Part shown: positions 1-11,136 of the stretch, one piece after another
Layout: each line of letters starts with the position of its first letter
Numbering within the stretch: position 1 is the first letter of the stretch
NCBI GenBank assembly: GCA_020638575.1
Contig: JACKIH010000003.1
Location: forward strand, 1,593,501-1,657,500
DNA: 64,000 nt
Reading direction: 5' to 3'
Source: Rhodospirillaceae bacterium
GTDB lineage: Bacteria; Pseudomonadota; Alphaproteobacteria; DSM-16000; Inquilinaceae
Notes under the pieces: model-generated
Seen by the model: only the letters and a program-made list of their open reading frames with translations
What the model was told of the DNA's origin: nothing
The model's database searches: none
Program-made: the position numbers and the translations under genes

Positions 1-693
1 CCCTCGCGGCGGCCGACCGACGGCCGCTACGGCGAGAACCCGAACCGCCTTCAGCACTATTACCAGTACCAGGTGCTGCTGAAGCCGAGCCCGGCGGAAA
101 GCCAGGAGCTGTACCTGCGCAGCCTGTACGCGCTGGGCATCGATCCGCACCTGCACGACATCCGCTTCGTCGAGGACGACTGGGAAAGCCCGACCCTGGG
201 CGCATCCGGGCTGGGCTGGGAGATCTGGTGCGACGGCATGGAGGTGACCCAGTTCACCTATTTCCAGCAGGTCGGCGGCATCGAATGCGATCCGGTTCCC
301 GTGGAGCTGACCTACGGGCTGGAGCGCCTGGCCATGTACGTGCTGGGCGTGGAGAACGTGTTCGACCTGCCGTTCAACCCGCCGGACAGCATCGGCCCGC
401 TGACCTACCGCGATGTCTTCCTGCGCGGCGAACGCGAGCACTCCGCCTACAATTTCGAGCACGCCGACACCGATACGCTGATGCGGCACTTCGTCGATGC
501 CGAGCGTGCCTGTGCCGCGCTGATCGACAAGCGGCTGGCCCTGCCCGCCTACGACCAGTGCATCAAGGCCAGCCACACGTTCAACCTGCTGGATGCCCGC
601 GGCGTCATCAGCGTTGCCGAGCGGGCCGCCTATATCGGCCGGGTGCGGGCACTCGCCCGCCAGTGCTGCGAGATGTGGCTGGCCGAAGCCTGA
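1..693 (+). CDS. glyQ: Glycyl-tRNA synthetase alpha subunit (5' partial)
   Basis: The reading frame is open from the first base of the window, so the gene begins upstream. The C-terminal 230 residues are present. The product is the catalytic alpha subunit of the alpha2-beta2 (bacterial type) glycyl-tRNA synthetase, which charges tRNA-Gly in the cytoplasm. The visible start reads RRPTDGRYGENPNRLQHYYQ, a block highly conserved in GlyQ, followed by the FGxGLGWEIWCDGMEVTQFTYFQQ-like active-site region and the LTYGLERLAMY segment. The beta-subunit gene follows 146 bases downstream in the same direction, the usual glyQ-glyS order. An internal ATG at 73 is not the real start, because conserved sequence precedes it. 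Confidence 0.96.
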   Translation, partial: PSRRPTDGRYGENPNRLQHYYQYQVLLKPSPAESQELYLRSLYALGIDPHLHDIRFVEDDWESPTLGASGLGWEIWCDGMEVTQFTYFQQVGGIECDPVPVELTYGLERLAMYVLGVENVFDLPFNPPDSIGPLTYRDVFLRGEREHSAYNFEHADTDTLMRHFVDAERACAALIDKRLALPAYDQCIKASHTFNLLDARGVISVAERAAYIGRVRALARQCCEMWLAEA

Positions 694-720
694 CCACTTG
701 TTCGACAATGGCGCGGCCGG

Positions 721-780
721 CCCGTTCTTCCGTCCGGCCATCCACTGACACCATGGATCGGGCAGCCTGGCAGGAACGGG
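721..780. repeat. Imperfect inverted repeat, probable degenerate copy of the GC-rich REP-like family
   Basis: In the glyQ-glyS gap a left arm (about 721-744) and right arm (about 754-780) are imperfectly complementary; both ends read CCCGTTC / GAACGGG, and the right arm contains GGATCGGGCAGCC. It resembles the clearer inverted repeat at 25386-25440 (GGATTGGGCAGCC in the right arm). It is probably an old copy of the same element. The assignment is by eye and tentative. Confidence 0.4.
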
Positions 781-839
781 ACAGGGGCCGCCACGAAATC
801 GCGCCGGCCACGGGCGCCGGGCGACGGGGATAGTTGAGA

Positions 840-2924
840 ATGGCCGAGTTTCTGCTGGAGCTGTTCTGCGAGGAGATTCCGGCGCGCATGCAGGCGCGCG
901 CGGCGGACGACCTGCTGGAGCTGTTCTCCGGTGCGCTGACGGCGGCGGGCCTGGACTTCGCCGCGGCCCGCTCCTTCGTGACGCCGCGCCGGCTGGCGCT
1001 GGTGGTGGACGGGCTGCCGGACGTCCAGCCCGACAGCCGCGAGGAGCGCAAGGGTCCGCGGGCGGATGCCCCGCCGGCGGCGATCGACGGCTTCCTGCGT
1101 TCCACCGGATTGACGCTGGACCAGTGCGAGCAGCGCGACACCCCCAAGGGGCCGGTGTGGTTCGCGGTGATCGAAAAGCCGGGCCTGCCCACCGACGAGG
1201 TGCTGGTCGACCTGATCCACGCGCAGATCCCGAAGCTCGCCTGGCCCAAGACCATGCGCTGGGGCGAAGGCGCCTTCCGCTGGGTGCGCCCGCTGCACCA
1301 CGTGCTGGCGGTGTTCGACGGCAAGCCGCTGCTGGGCGTGCTGGAGCCGGAGCCGCACACCCGCCTCACCTTCTCCGCCATGGCCCACGGCCACCGCTTC
1401 CTGGCGCCGGAAGCCTTCCCGGTGCACAGCTTCACCGAATACGAACTCAGGCTGCGCGACGCCTTCGTGGTGCTCGACCGCGAGGAGCGCAAGCGCATCA
1501 TCCGCGAAGGCGCCGCGGCCCTGGCCGAGCCCATGGGCCTTCGCCTCATCCACGATCCCGGCCTGGAAGACGAAGTGGCCGGCCTGGTGGAATGGCCCGT
1601 GCCGCTGATCGGCCGCATCGATGCCCAGTTCATGGACGTGCCGGCGGAGGTGCTGACGACCGCCATGCGCACCCACCAGCGCTATTTTTCCCTGCGCCAC
1701 GCCGACGGCGCGCTGGCCCCGCATTTCGTGGTGGTCGCCAACACCAAGGCGCGCCACGACGGGCGCGAGGTGATCGCCGGCAACGAGCGCGTGCTGCGCG
1801 CCCGCCTGTCGGACGCCAAGTTCTTCTGGGACAACGACCGCAAGGTGCCGCTGGTCGATCGCCTGCCCAAGCTGGAGGAGATCGTCTTCCACGCCAAGCT
1901 GGGCAGCATGCTGGCCAAGTCCGAGCGCATTGCCCGGCTGGCCGCCCTGCTGGCGGGCGAGATCCCCGAGGCCGACGGCGAAGCGGCAGCGCATGCGGGC
2001 CGGCTGGCCAAGGCGGACCTGGCGAGCGGCATGGTGGGCGAGTTCCCCGAACTCCAGGGCACCATGGGCCGTTACTACGCGCGCCACGGTGGTGTTTCGG
2101 AGCTGGTGGCCGATGCCATCGGCAGCCACTACGCGCCGCAGGGGCCGTCCGACACCTGCCCGACCGCGCCCACCGCCATCGCGGTGGCCCTGGCCGACAA
2201 GATCGACACCCTGGTGGGCTTCTTCGCGGTGGGCGAGCGGCCGACCGGCAGCCGCGACCCCTATGCCCTGCGCCGTGCGGCGCTGGGCGTCATCCGTCTG
2301 CTGGTGGAAAACGCCGTGCGGCTCGACCTGCGCCGTGTGCTGATCGCCGCCGGCGACGGCTATGGCAGCGCCATCGTGGCCGACCCGGCGACACTGGCCG
2401 ACGAGGTGATCGGCTTCCTCGCCGACCGGCTGAAGATCAGCTTGCGCGATCGCGGCGTCCGCCACGACCTCATCGATGCCGTGTTCGCGGTGGGCGGCGA
2501 GTACGACCTGGTGCGCCTGCTCGACCGGGTGGCAGCACTGGCCAGCTTCCTGGACACCGACGACGGCGCCAACCTGCTGACGGCCCATCGCCGGGCCGCC
2601 AACATCGTGCGCATCGAATCGAAGAAGGACGGCCGCGCCTACGACGGCCACGCCAGTGCCGACCTGCTGGACCATCCGGCGGAGATCGCGCTCAACGGCA
2701 GCCTGCAGGCCGCCCGCCCGGCGGTGGCCGAGGCGCTGGCGGCGGAAGACTTCGCGCAGGCCATGACGGCGCTGGCCTCGCTGCGCCGGCCGGTCGACGA
2801 TTTCTTCGATACCGTTACGGTCAACGCCGAGGCGCCGGAGCTGCGCGCCAACCGCTTGGCGTTGCTTGCCACCATCACCGCCATCATGAACCTGGTGGCG
2901 GAATTCGCGCGGGTCGAAGGCTGA
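840..2924 (+). CDS. glyS: Glycyl-tRNA synthetase beta subunit
   Basis: The product is about 694 residues, the normal size for GlyS, and begins MAEFLLELFCEEIPARMQ, the conserved N-terminus of the beta subunit. It partners the alpha subunit encoded just upstream to recognise and aminoacylate tRNA-Gly. Family blocks include RVLRARLSDAKFFWDND and the SDTCPTAPTAIAVALADKID-like HD-type region, and the C-terminus has the anticodon-binding DFFDTVTVNAE segment. The frame is open from a TTG at 834, but ATG 840 matches the conserved N-terminus. Only 136 bases separate its stop from ppdK. Confidence 0.97.
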   Translation: MAEFLLELFCEEIPARMQARAADDLLELFSGALTAAGLDFAAARSFVTPRRLALVVDGLPDVQPDSREERKGPRADAPPAAIDGFLRSTGLTLDQCEQRDTPKGPVWFAVIEKPGLPTDEVLVDLIHAQIPKLAWPKTMRWGEGAFRWVRPLHHVLAVFDGKPLLGVLEPEPHTRLTFSAMAHGHRFLAPEAFPVHSFTEYELRLRDAFVVLDREERKRIIREGAAALAEPMGLRLIHDPGLEDEVAGLVEWPVPLIGRIDAQFMDVPAEVLTTAMRTHQRYFSLRHADGALAPHFVVVANTKARHDGREVIAGNERVLRARLSDAKFFWDNDRKVPLVDRLPKLEEIVFHAKLGSMLAKSERIARLAALLAGEIPEADGEAAAHAGRLAKADLASGMVGEFPELQGTMGRYYARHGGVSELVADAIGSHYAPQGPSDTCPTAPTAIAVALADKIDTLVGFFAVGERPTGSRDPYALRRAALGVIRLLVENAVRLDLRRVLIAAGDGYGSAIVADPATLADEVIGFLADRLKISLRDRGVRHDLIDAVFAVGGEYDLVRLLDRVAALASFLDTDDGANLLTAHRRAANIVRIESKKDGRAYDGHASADLLDHPAEIALNGSLQAARPAVAEALAAEDFAQAMTALASLRRPVDDFFDTVTVNAEAPELRANRLALLATITAIMNLVAEFARVEG

Positions 2925-3060
2925 CACGCAGCCGTCAGGGTTGCGCTATGTTGAGCCAGATCAACGTGATGAGAACCGGAAGCGCGTTGAATGGCGCGGA
3001 ATGGTAATGTCGCGGCCCGCTGGATATGCGCGGCGGGCATGGCACAGGGAGCACGCCACC

Positions 3061-5742
<2,682 letters not shown>

Positions 5743-5795
5743 CGCCCTCTCGTCTTTCCGAACGTGCGTATCGAGATCGCGGGGATCGGCCGATG

Positions 5796-5873
5796 CGAGT
5801 GGATCGAATTTGACGTTTGCCTCGCATTGGCCGCAGGGCACGTTGCAAACGTCAAATTCAAGAGATCCACTCG
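5796..5873. repeat. Long inverted repeat (hairpin 1), 25-bp stem with one 4-nt bulge
   Basis: The left arm 5796-5820 is an outer CGAGTGGATC joined to an inner GAATTTGACGTTTGC. The right arm has the exact complement of the inner part at 5845-5859 and of the outer part at 5864-5873, separated by a 4-nt bulge (5860-5863). The loop is 24 nt. No T-run follows, so it is not a classical terminator, though it could end or stabilise ppdK mRNA. It is clearly related to the next hairpin. Confidence 0.85.
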
Positions 5874-5885
5874 ACGCGATTAACT

Positions 5886-5963
5886 CGTAGTGGTCCTCAT
5901 GACTCCGACATTTGCTCCTGGCGGATCGGCAAGGGATGCAAATGTCGGAGTCGGACCACTACG
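5886..5963. repeat. Long inverted repeat (hairpin 2), related to hairpin 1
   Basis: The left arm is CGTAGTGGTCC (5886-5896), a 4-nt bulge (5897-5900), then GACTCCGACATTTGC (5901-5915). The right arm carries the exact complements at 5938-5952 and 5953-5963. The loop is 22 nt. The 15-bp inner arm matches hairpin 1 at 11 of 15 positions, and every difference is compensated on the other arm, so pairing has been kept. The element contains the apparent start codons of the downstream hydrolase. Confidence 0.85.
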
Positions 5964-6894
5964 TGGTCCGGTCCCCGCGATTTCCGTTTTCGCCAGCTTC
6001 GATGCGGCACCGCTGCGCTGGGCCACTTGGCCGGCGGCGGAAGCGGCCGGGGCGGTGCGGCCGCTGGTGCTGCTGCCGGGCCGCAGCGAGTTCATCGAGA
6101 AGTACCAGGAGGTGGCGGGCGACCTCGCGCGCGCCGGCTGGACCGTGCATCTCCTGGAATGGCGCGGCCAGGGGCTTAGCCACCGCGCCACCGCCAACCC
6201 CCAAGCCCTATGGGTGGACGATTTCGCCACCCATCTGCGCGACCTGTTCTGCTGGATGGATCGGGTGGTGGGCGCCCCGTCGACGGCCCAGCCGGTGCCC
6301 GTGCTGGCCCATTCCATGGGCGGCTGCCTGGCCATCCTGGCCCTGGCCGAAGCGCCTCAGCGCTTCACCTGCGCGGTCCTCACCGCCCCCATGCTGGCCA
6401 TTCTGCCGTGGCGGCCCAACCGGCTCATCCGCTGGCTGGCGCGGCGCCAGACCGGGCGCGGCCTCGGCCTCCGCTACGCCTGGGGCCAGCGCGATTTCCA
6501 CCGCTTGAACCGGCTGTTCGTGCTGAACACGCTGACCGGCGACCGCCGGCGTTTCGCCGTGCAATCCGACCGCTTTGCCGAGGACAGCGCCTACCGCGTC
6601 GGCGGCGCCACCTGGGGCTGGCTCGATGCCGCCTACCGTGCCATGGCGGAGGCTACTGCGGCCCTGCCGACACTCACCCGGCCGGTGACCATCCTGGTGG
6701 GCGGGCGCGACCGCCTGGTGGACAACCGCCCGGCGCGGGCGGCGGGGCGCTTGCCCCACGTGGCCGTGCAGCGCTTCCCCCAGGGCCGCCACGAGCTGCT
6801 GATGGAACGCGACGAGATCCGCCGAAAGGTGATCGAGGCGGTGCGAGCAGCCCTATGTGCTCAGGACGAATCTGTACAGACACAAGATATATGA
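5890..6894 (+). CDS. Alpha/beta hydrolase, lysophospholipase (PldB/monoglyceride lipase) type
   Basis: This is a serine hydrolase of the COG2267 family, about 334 residues. Visible features are LLPGRSEFIEKY (oxyanion region), the LEWRGQGLS motif, the nucleophile elbow AHSMGG (Ser about 142), a GGRDRLVDN acid region and a GRHEL histidine near the C-terminus. These enzymes cleave acylglycerol or lysophospholipid esters; the substrate here is unknown. The family N-terminus corresponds to FASFDAAPLRW (residue 34 onward). The first ~24 residues are encoded by hairpin 2, and the only upstream starts are GTG 5890 and ATG 5899, both inside the hairpin. The last codons run into AT-rich sequence, suggesting the 3' end was altered when the neighbouring islet arrived. 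Confidence 0.85.
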   Translation: MVLMTPTFAPGGSARDANVGVGPLRGPVPAISVFASFDAAPLRWATWPAAEAAGAVRPLVLLPGRSEFIEKYQEVAGDLARAGWTVHLLEWRGQGLSHRATANPQALWVDDFATHLRDLFCWMDRVVGAPSTAQPVPVLAHSMGGCLAILALAEAPQRFTCAVLTAPMLAILPWRPNRLIRWLARRQTGRGLGLRYAWGQRDFHRLNRLFVLNTLTGDRRRFAVQSDRFAEDSAYRVGGATWGWLDAAYRAMAEATAALPTLTRPVTILVGGRDRLVDNRPARAAGRLPHVAVQRFPQGRHELLMERDEIRRKVIEAVRAALCAQDESVQTQDI

Positions 6895-7037
6895 GACGTC
6901 AACTACTGACTATCTATATCTTGTATATAAGGCTGTGGAAAAGTTGGAGAATCTATTTGCACACTGGGGACAACCGAGTCAAACTGTCATTCACTATTTG
7001 TTCTCGAAATCCGCTACAAAACCGATAGGATCCTCTC

Positions 7038-7280
7038 ATGGCGCGCGTCCGGGTAAATGTCGAAGGGCCAGGCATGCACCCTTCGGAGGCAATTGTCTCT
7101 ATTAATACTATTTCTGGCCGAGAAAAGATGGTTATTGACAGAGGAGCTGTCCAGGGCGACCTACTAGAGGTTGGTAGTCCTGTCGGTCTTTCAAACGGTA
7201 ACTTTCTTGTCGAGATGCCGAGAGAAACCAGCAATGGACATTGGCGCCTTTGGGTGTCCAAGGAGACCATACAACTATAG
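7038..7280 (+). CDS. Small hypothetical protein, partner of the dCTP deaminase-like gene
   Basis: An 80-residue product beginning MARVRVNVEGPGMHPSEAIV. I do not recognise a family. It looks like a small beta-rich cytoplasmic domain with no signal peptide or membrane segment. ATG 7038 follows an AGGATCC ribosome-site-like stretch. It lies in clearly AT-richer DNA (about 40-50% G+C by spot count) than the flanking genes, and its stop is only 13 bases before the dCTP deaminase-like ATG, so the two are probably co-transcribed. The tight pairing suggests a related role, but nothing in the sequence proves one. Confidence 0.65.
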   Translation: MARVRVNVEGPGMHPSEAIVSINTISGREKMVIDRGAVQGDLLEVGSPVGLSNGNFLVEMPRETSNGHWRLWVSKETIQL

Positions 7281-7293
7281 GTTGGATGAAGGT

Positions 7294-7848
7294 ATGATTC
7301 TTACTGACCGAGAAATCAAGATTGCAATCGCTCGGGAGATCATTTCGATTGATCCAGCACCTGGCGAAGATAGTTATAGTTCAACGAGCGTGGACCTAAC
7401 GCTCGATAAGACTATTTCGACCTTCCGGTCCGAGGTGAAAGGCGTTAATACGTCAATAGATTCTAGCAAGATCGATAATTTTGATGAGGCCCTAAAGACA
7501 ATCGCGGACAGCCGTGTGATTCCCAACGAGGAAGGGTATTCACTTAAGCCCCAGGAATTTATTCTGGCGTGGACCGCTGAGACTGTAGATCTTAAGATTT
7601 ACTCAAGAATTGCCGCTCGAATTGAGGGCAAGAGTTCGTTGGCGCGCTTCGGAGTCGGAGTTCATGTAACAGCACCAACTATTCATTCAGGATTCAAAGG
7701 GCGAATTAGGCTTGAAGTCGCCAATCACGGCAGCGTCCCTGTTGTATTGCGCTCGGGCATGAAGGTTTGCCAACTAATATTTGAACAAACTCTCGGGACA
7801 CCCGACAAGGGGTATCAGGGCCAATTTCAGAATCAACTGGCTACTTAG
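7294..7848 (+). CDS. dcd: dCTP deaminase / dUTPase-family protein
   Basis: The product is 184 residues and belongs to the trimeric dCTP deaminase/dUTPase family, which removes the amino group of dCTP (or hydrolyses dUTP) to feed dTMP synthesis. Visible motifs are SVDLTLD (33-38), EGKSSLARFGVGVHVTAPTI (111-130) and GFKGRIRLEVANHG (133-146), with Glu141 at the place of the catalytic Glu of E. coli Dcd, and RSGMKVCQLIFE (153-164). The usual GRSSLAR is GKSSLAR here, a substitution I recall from other members. ATG 7294 is chosen over upstream in-frame starts because it follows the previous stop and gives the family N-terminus (MILTD). The AT-rich setting suggests acquisition. Deaminating versus hydrolysing activity, and housekeeping versus antiviral use, cannot be decided from sequence. 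Confidence 0.85.
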   Translation: MILTDREIKIAIAREIISIDPAPGEDSYSSTSVDLTLDKTISTFRSEVKGVNTSIDSSKIDNFDEALKTIADSRVIPNEEGYSLKPQEFILAWTAETVDLKIYSRIAARIEGKSSLARFGVGVHVTAPTIHSGFKGRIRLEVANHGSVPVVLRSGMKVCQLIFEQTLGTPDKGYQGQFQNQLAT

Positions 7849-7926
7849 GACTGCGACTTCTCAAATTCCTTAGAGCTATCCGGATTTCTAATTAGTCTAT
7901 CTGATTTCCCGTGGCCTTGCAGTCGC

Positions 7927-8796
7927 CTACTCCCCCATCACGGGCCGCACTGAAGAGTCGCCGGCCGTCAGGTCCGCGGCGTCGAGCGCCTCCAGCTTCA
8001 TCAGGGCGATGGCGCGGCGGCCGCGGCCCGAGCGGATCTCGCCCACCCGCTTCTCGCCCTGCATCACCGGCGTGCCGGGCTCCGGCAGCCCGCCATCCAA
8101 CTCCACGGCCACCAGCTTGCGCTTCAGCAGGCCGCGGTACTTGGTGCGCGCGGTCAGCTCCTGGCCCATGTAGCAGCCCTTGTCCCAGGCGATGGCGTGG
8201 AGCGTGTCGTAGTCGGCCTCCAGCAGCGTGGACTTCTCCACCTCCAGATCGCGCCGGGCATCGGGCACGCCCAGCGCCAGCCGGTGGCTATCGTAGTCCT
8301 CCAGCGTGCCTCGTGACGCCGCCAACGCGTCCAGCGCCCCGTCGAGGAGATCCGGCGGGGCGATCACGCGCAGGCCGAGTGCTGCCAGCCGCGGGTCGAC
8401 CAGCAGCACCGCGCCGTTGCGGGCCATCGCTGTGCCGGGTGCGGCCCCCTCCAGGCTCGCCGCCGCCAGGGCATCGGACCCGATCACCGCCCCCACCGCC
8501 AGTGCCGCCGAGGCGTCGGCCATCTCCACCTTGGCGCGCAGCCGGTAGGGGCGCAGGCGGCGCAGCAAGTCCGGCAGGGCGGCGGCGTCCATCTCCAGCC
8601 ACAGGGCGTCGCCGCCGTCGACGATGACGAAGTCGTGCAGGAACTTGCCCTGGGGGGTCAGGAAGGCCGCGAACACCGCGCGGTCCGGCGCCACCTTGGC
8701 GACGTCGTTGCTCACCAGCCCTTGCAGGAAGCTCACCCGGTCGGCGCCGCCCACCTTGAGCACACCGCGGTCCGTCAGCCTGATCGCCGTCGCCAT
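7927..8796 (-). CDS. ygfZ: YgfZ/GcvT-family folate-binding protein
   Basis: A 289-residue tetrahydrofolate-binding protein of the YgfZ (IBA57) type, which helps maintain or repair Fe-S clusters, especially in radical SAM enzymes. The signature KGCYMGQELTART is present in the C-terminal half (the KGCYxGQE motif with its essential Cys), as is the N-terminal block VLKVGGADRVSFLQGLVSND. ATG 8796 is preferred over ATG 8802 because the GGGGA ribosome-site-like sequence is then properly spaced. The gene is divergent from dihydroorotase; this arrangement recurs in alphaproteobacteria. Confidence 0.93.
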   Translation of the reverse strand: MATAIRLTDRGVLKVGGADRVSFLQGLVSNDVAKVAPDRAVFAAFLTPQGKFLHDFVIVDGGDALWLEMDAAALPDLLRRLRPYRLRAKVEMADASAALAVGAVIGSDALAAASLEGAAPGTAMARNGAVLLVDPRLAALGLRVIAPPDLLDGALDALAASRGTLEDYDSHRLALGVPDARRDLEVEKSTLLEADYDTLHAIAWDKGCYMGQELTARTKYRGLLKRKLVAVELDGGLPEPGTPVMQGEKRVGEIRSGRGRRAIALMKLEALDAADLTAGDSSVRPVMGE

Positions 8797-8910
8797 CGTC
8801 ATCCCCGAAAGAAGCAGCCAGCCCGGTTCTCCTTGAGGTGGGGGCGGATCTGTGAAAGGCAAAGGGACCGCGGGCGCTTGCCTGCCCCCATCTCGCAACG
8901 GAGCCGATCC

Positions 8911-10239
8911 ATGCCCGCCCAGCTTTTCGACCTCATCCTGGCCGGCGGCACGGTGATGACGCCGGCCGGGCCGGTGGATTGCGATGTCGGCGTCGCCGGC
9001 GGGCGCATCGTCGCGCTGGGCGATATGGAGGCCGGCCAGGCGGCGGCCGTGCTCGACTGCCAGGGCCTGACGGTGCTGCCGGGCGTGATCGACACCCAGG
9101 TGCACTTCCGCGAGCCCGGCAACGAGCACAAGGAAGACCTGGAAACCGGCACGGCCAGTGCGGTGCTGGGCGGCGTCACGGCAATCTTCGAGATGCCCAA
9201 CACCAGCCCGCTCACCGTCACGCCCGACCTGCTGGCCGACAAGTTCGCACGGGCCCATGGCCGCGCCTGGTGCGACCATGCCTTCTTCATGGGCGGCACG
9301 GCGGAGAATGCCGAGCACCTGGCGGAGTGGGAGCGCCTGCCCGGCTGTGCCGGCGTGAAGGTGTTCATGGGCTCGTCGACCGGCGACCTGCTGGTGGAGG
9401 ACGACGAGGTGCTGGGCCGGGTGCTGGCCTCCGGCCGCCGCCGCGTCGCCATCCATGCCGAGGACGAGCCGCGGCTGCGCGCCCGCCGCGCCATGGTGGA
9501 GGGCGGCGCAGACGTGGCCATGCATCCCGAATGGCGCGATGCGGAAGCGGCATTGATCGCTACCCGCCGGCTGATTGCGCTGGCGCAGCAACATCGCCGG
9601 CCGGTGCACGTCCTGCACGTGTCCACGGCCGACGAGGTCCCGCTGCTGGCCAAGGCGAAGGATCTGGTGTCGGTGGAAGTGACGCCGCAGCACCTCACCC
9701 TGTCGGCGCCCGACTGCTACCGCCGGCTCGGCACGCGGGCCCAGATGAACCCGCCGATCCGCGAAACCCCGCACCGCTGGGCGCTGTGGCGGGCCCTGGC
9801 CGACGGCGTGGTGGACGTGCTGGGCTCCGACCACGCCCCCCATACGTTGGAGGAAAAGGCCAAACCCTACCCGCAGAGCCCCAGCGGCATGCCCGGCGTA
9901 CAGACGCTGGTGCCGGTGATGCTGGACCATGTGGCGGCGGGGCGGCTCAGCCTGCAGCGCTTCGTCGATCTCACCAGCGCCGGCCCGGCGCGGCTCTACC
10001 AGATCGTCGGCAAGGGCCGCATCGCCGTCGGCTACGACGCCGACTTCACGGTGGTCGATCTCGCCGCGCGGCGGATCATCCGCGACGAATGGATCGCCAG
10101 CCGCTGCGGCTGGACGCCCTACCACGGTACCACGGTCACCGGCTGGCCCATCCACACCGTCGTCCGCGGCCATGTGGTGGTGGAGGACGGTGCCCGCCGT
10201 GGCGATCCGGTGGGCGCGCCTGTGCGGTTCCTGGGGTGA
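8911..10239 (+). CDS. pyrC: Dihydroorotase (class I)
   Basis: The product is 442 residues and performs the third step of de novo pyrimidine synthesis, cyclising carbamoyl-aspartate to dihydroorotate with a binuclear zinc centre. Motifs: DTQVHFREPG (metal-binding HxR), the KVFMGSSTG segment carrying the carbamylated-lysine equivalent, HAEDE, HVLHVSTADE, and GSDHAPH near the C-terminal third. Its length and motifs fit the active PyrC/hydantoinase-like class rather than the inactive PyrX. ATG 8911 follows a GGAG ribosome site. It shares a short divergent promoter gap with ygfZ. Confidence 0.95.
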   Translation: MPAQLFDLILAGGTVMTPAGPVDCDVGVAGGRIVALGDMEAGQAAAVLDCQGLTVLPGVIDTQVHFREPGNEHKEDLETGTASAVLGGVTAIFEMPNTSPLTVTPDLLADKFARAHGRAWCDHAFFMGGTAENAEHLAEWERLPGCAGVKVFMGSSTGDLLVEDDEVLGRVLASGRRRVAIHAEDEPRLRARRAMVEGGADVAMHPEWRDAEAALIATRRLIALAQQHRRPVHVLHVSTADEVPLLAKAKDLVSVEVTPQHLTLSAPDCYRRLGTRAQMNPPIRETPHRWALWRALADGVVDVLGSDHAPHTLEEKAKPYPQSPSGMPGVQTLVPVMLDHVAAGRLSLQRFVDLTSAGPARLYQIVGKGRIAVGYDADFTVVDLAARRIIRDEWIASRCGWTPYHGTTVTGWPIHTVVRGHVVVEDGARRGDPVGAPVRFLG

Positions 10240-10359
10240 AACCGGCCGATGCCAGCTCCCTTGCGGCGAAATCGCATGGTGCCGCGACCGGATTTCCGGT
10301 CCGCCGCGTGGAAGGTGCGAGGAACGATGAAACACCTCGACCACGCAATGGAGACGACG

Positions 10360-11094
10360 ATGCGTAAGACCACGATGACGGCCATTGCTGCCCTGGCGGT
10401 CGCCCTACCGGCTTTGGCCTACGCCCAGAGCGGCGGCTTCATGGGCGGCTCCGGCGGTCCCGGCTTCATGATGATGCAGGGCCCCGGCGGCATGCAGGGT
10501 CCGGGCGGGATGGCCGCCCGCTTCGACACCAACGGCGACGGCCAGATCACCCGTGACGAGGTGGCCGCGGTGGTGGCCGAGCACTTCGCGGCCCGCGACA
10601 TGGACGGCAACGGCGTGCTCACCGAAGACGACCTGGATGCCTTCCGCGCCGCCCGCCAGGCCGAACGGCTGGCCCAGATCGACCCCGACGGCGACGGCGT
10701 CGTCACCCTGGAGGAGATGCAGGACCGGGCGGCCGAGCAGGCGCGCGCCCGCGCCGCCGAACGCTTCGCCGCCCTCGATCCCGACGGCGACGGCCAGGTG
10801 AGCATCGACGAGTTCCAGGCCCGCATGCAGGAGCGTCAGGACGTCCGTGCGGAGATGCGCGACCACATGATCGACTTCGTGGACCAGGATGACGATGGTG
10901 CCGTCAGCGAGGCCGAGCTGATGGATCGGGCCGTCCAGATCTTCGCCCGCTTCGATGCGAACGGCGACGGCACGATCATCATCGGCGAACTGCCCCGCGA
11001 TGGTGGCTTCGGCGGCGGTCCCCGCCACGGTCCGGGCAACGGCTTCGGCGGTGGTCCGGGTGGTTGTCCGGGCGGTTTCGGCCCGCGCAACTGA
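10360..11094 (+). CDS. Secreted EF-hand calcium-binding protein
   Basis: The protein is 244 residues with a signal peptide (MRKTTMTAIAALAVALPALA, cut after YAQ). It has six EF-hand loops of the DxDxDG type, at about residues 56-67, 80-91, 108-119, 140-151, 175-186 and 199-210. Gly/Met-rich (27-52) and Gly-rich (215-244) segments flank them. It is a likely periplasmic Ca2+ sensor or buffer. ATG 10360 is chosen because it puts the signal peptide at the N-terminus; upstream in-frame ATGs exist at 10327 and 10348. It is first in a run with an ECF sigma factor, an anti-sigma-like protein and a metal-sensor-like protein, implying it feeds or reports on an envelope stress signal. Confidence 0.9.
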   Translation: MRKTTMTAIAALAVALPALAYAQSGGFMGGSGGPGFMMMQGPGGMQGPGGMAARFDTNGDGQITRDEVAAVVAEHFAARDMDGNGVLTEDDLDAFRAARQAERLAQIDPDGDGVVTLEEMQDRAAEQARARAAERFAALDPDGDGQVSIDEFQARMQERQDVRAEMRDHMIDFVDQDDDGAVSEAELMDRAVQIFARFDANGDGTIIIGELPRDGGFGGGPRHGPGNGFGGGPGGCPGGFGPRN

Positions 11095-11136
11095 GCCAAC
11101 CCAGTGACGGCGGGATGACGATGGGCGGCGTAGTGG

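Noticed and set aside
6857..7105. An 82-codon open frame bridging the hydrolase end and the AT-rich islet
   Set aside because: It overlaps two better-supported genes in other frames and its second half is simply the frame-shifted start of the 80-residue gene.
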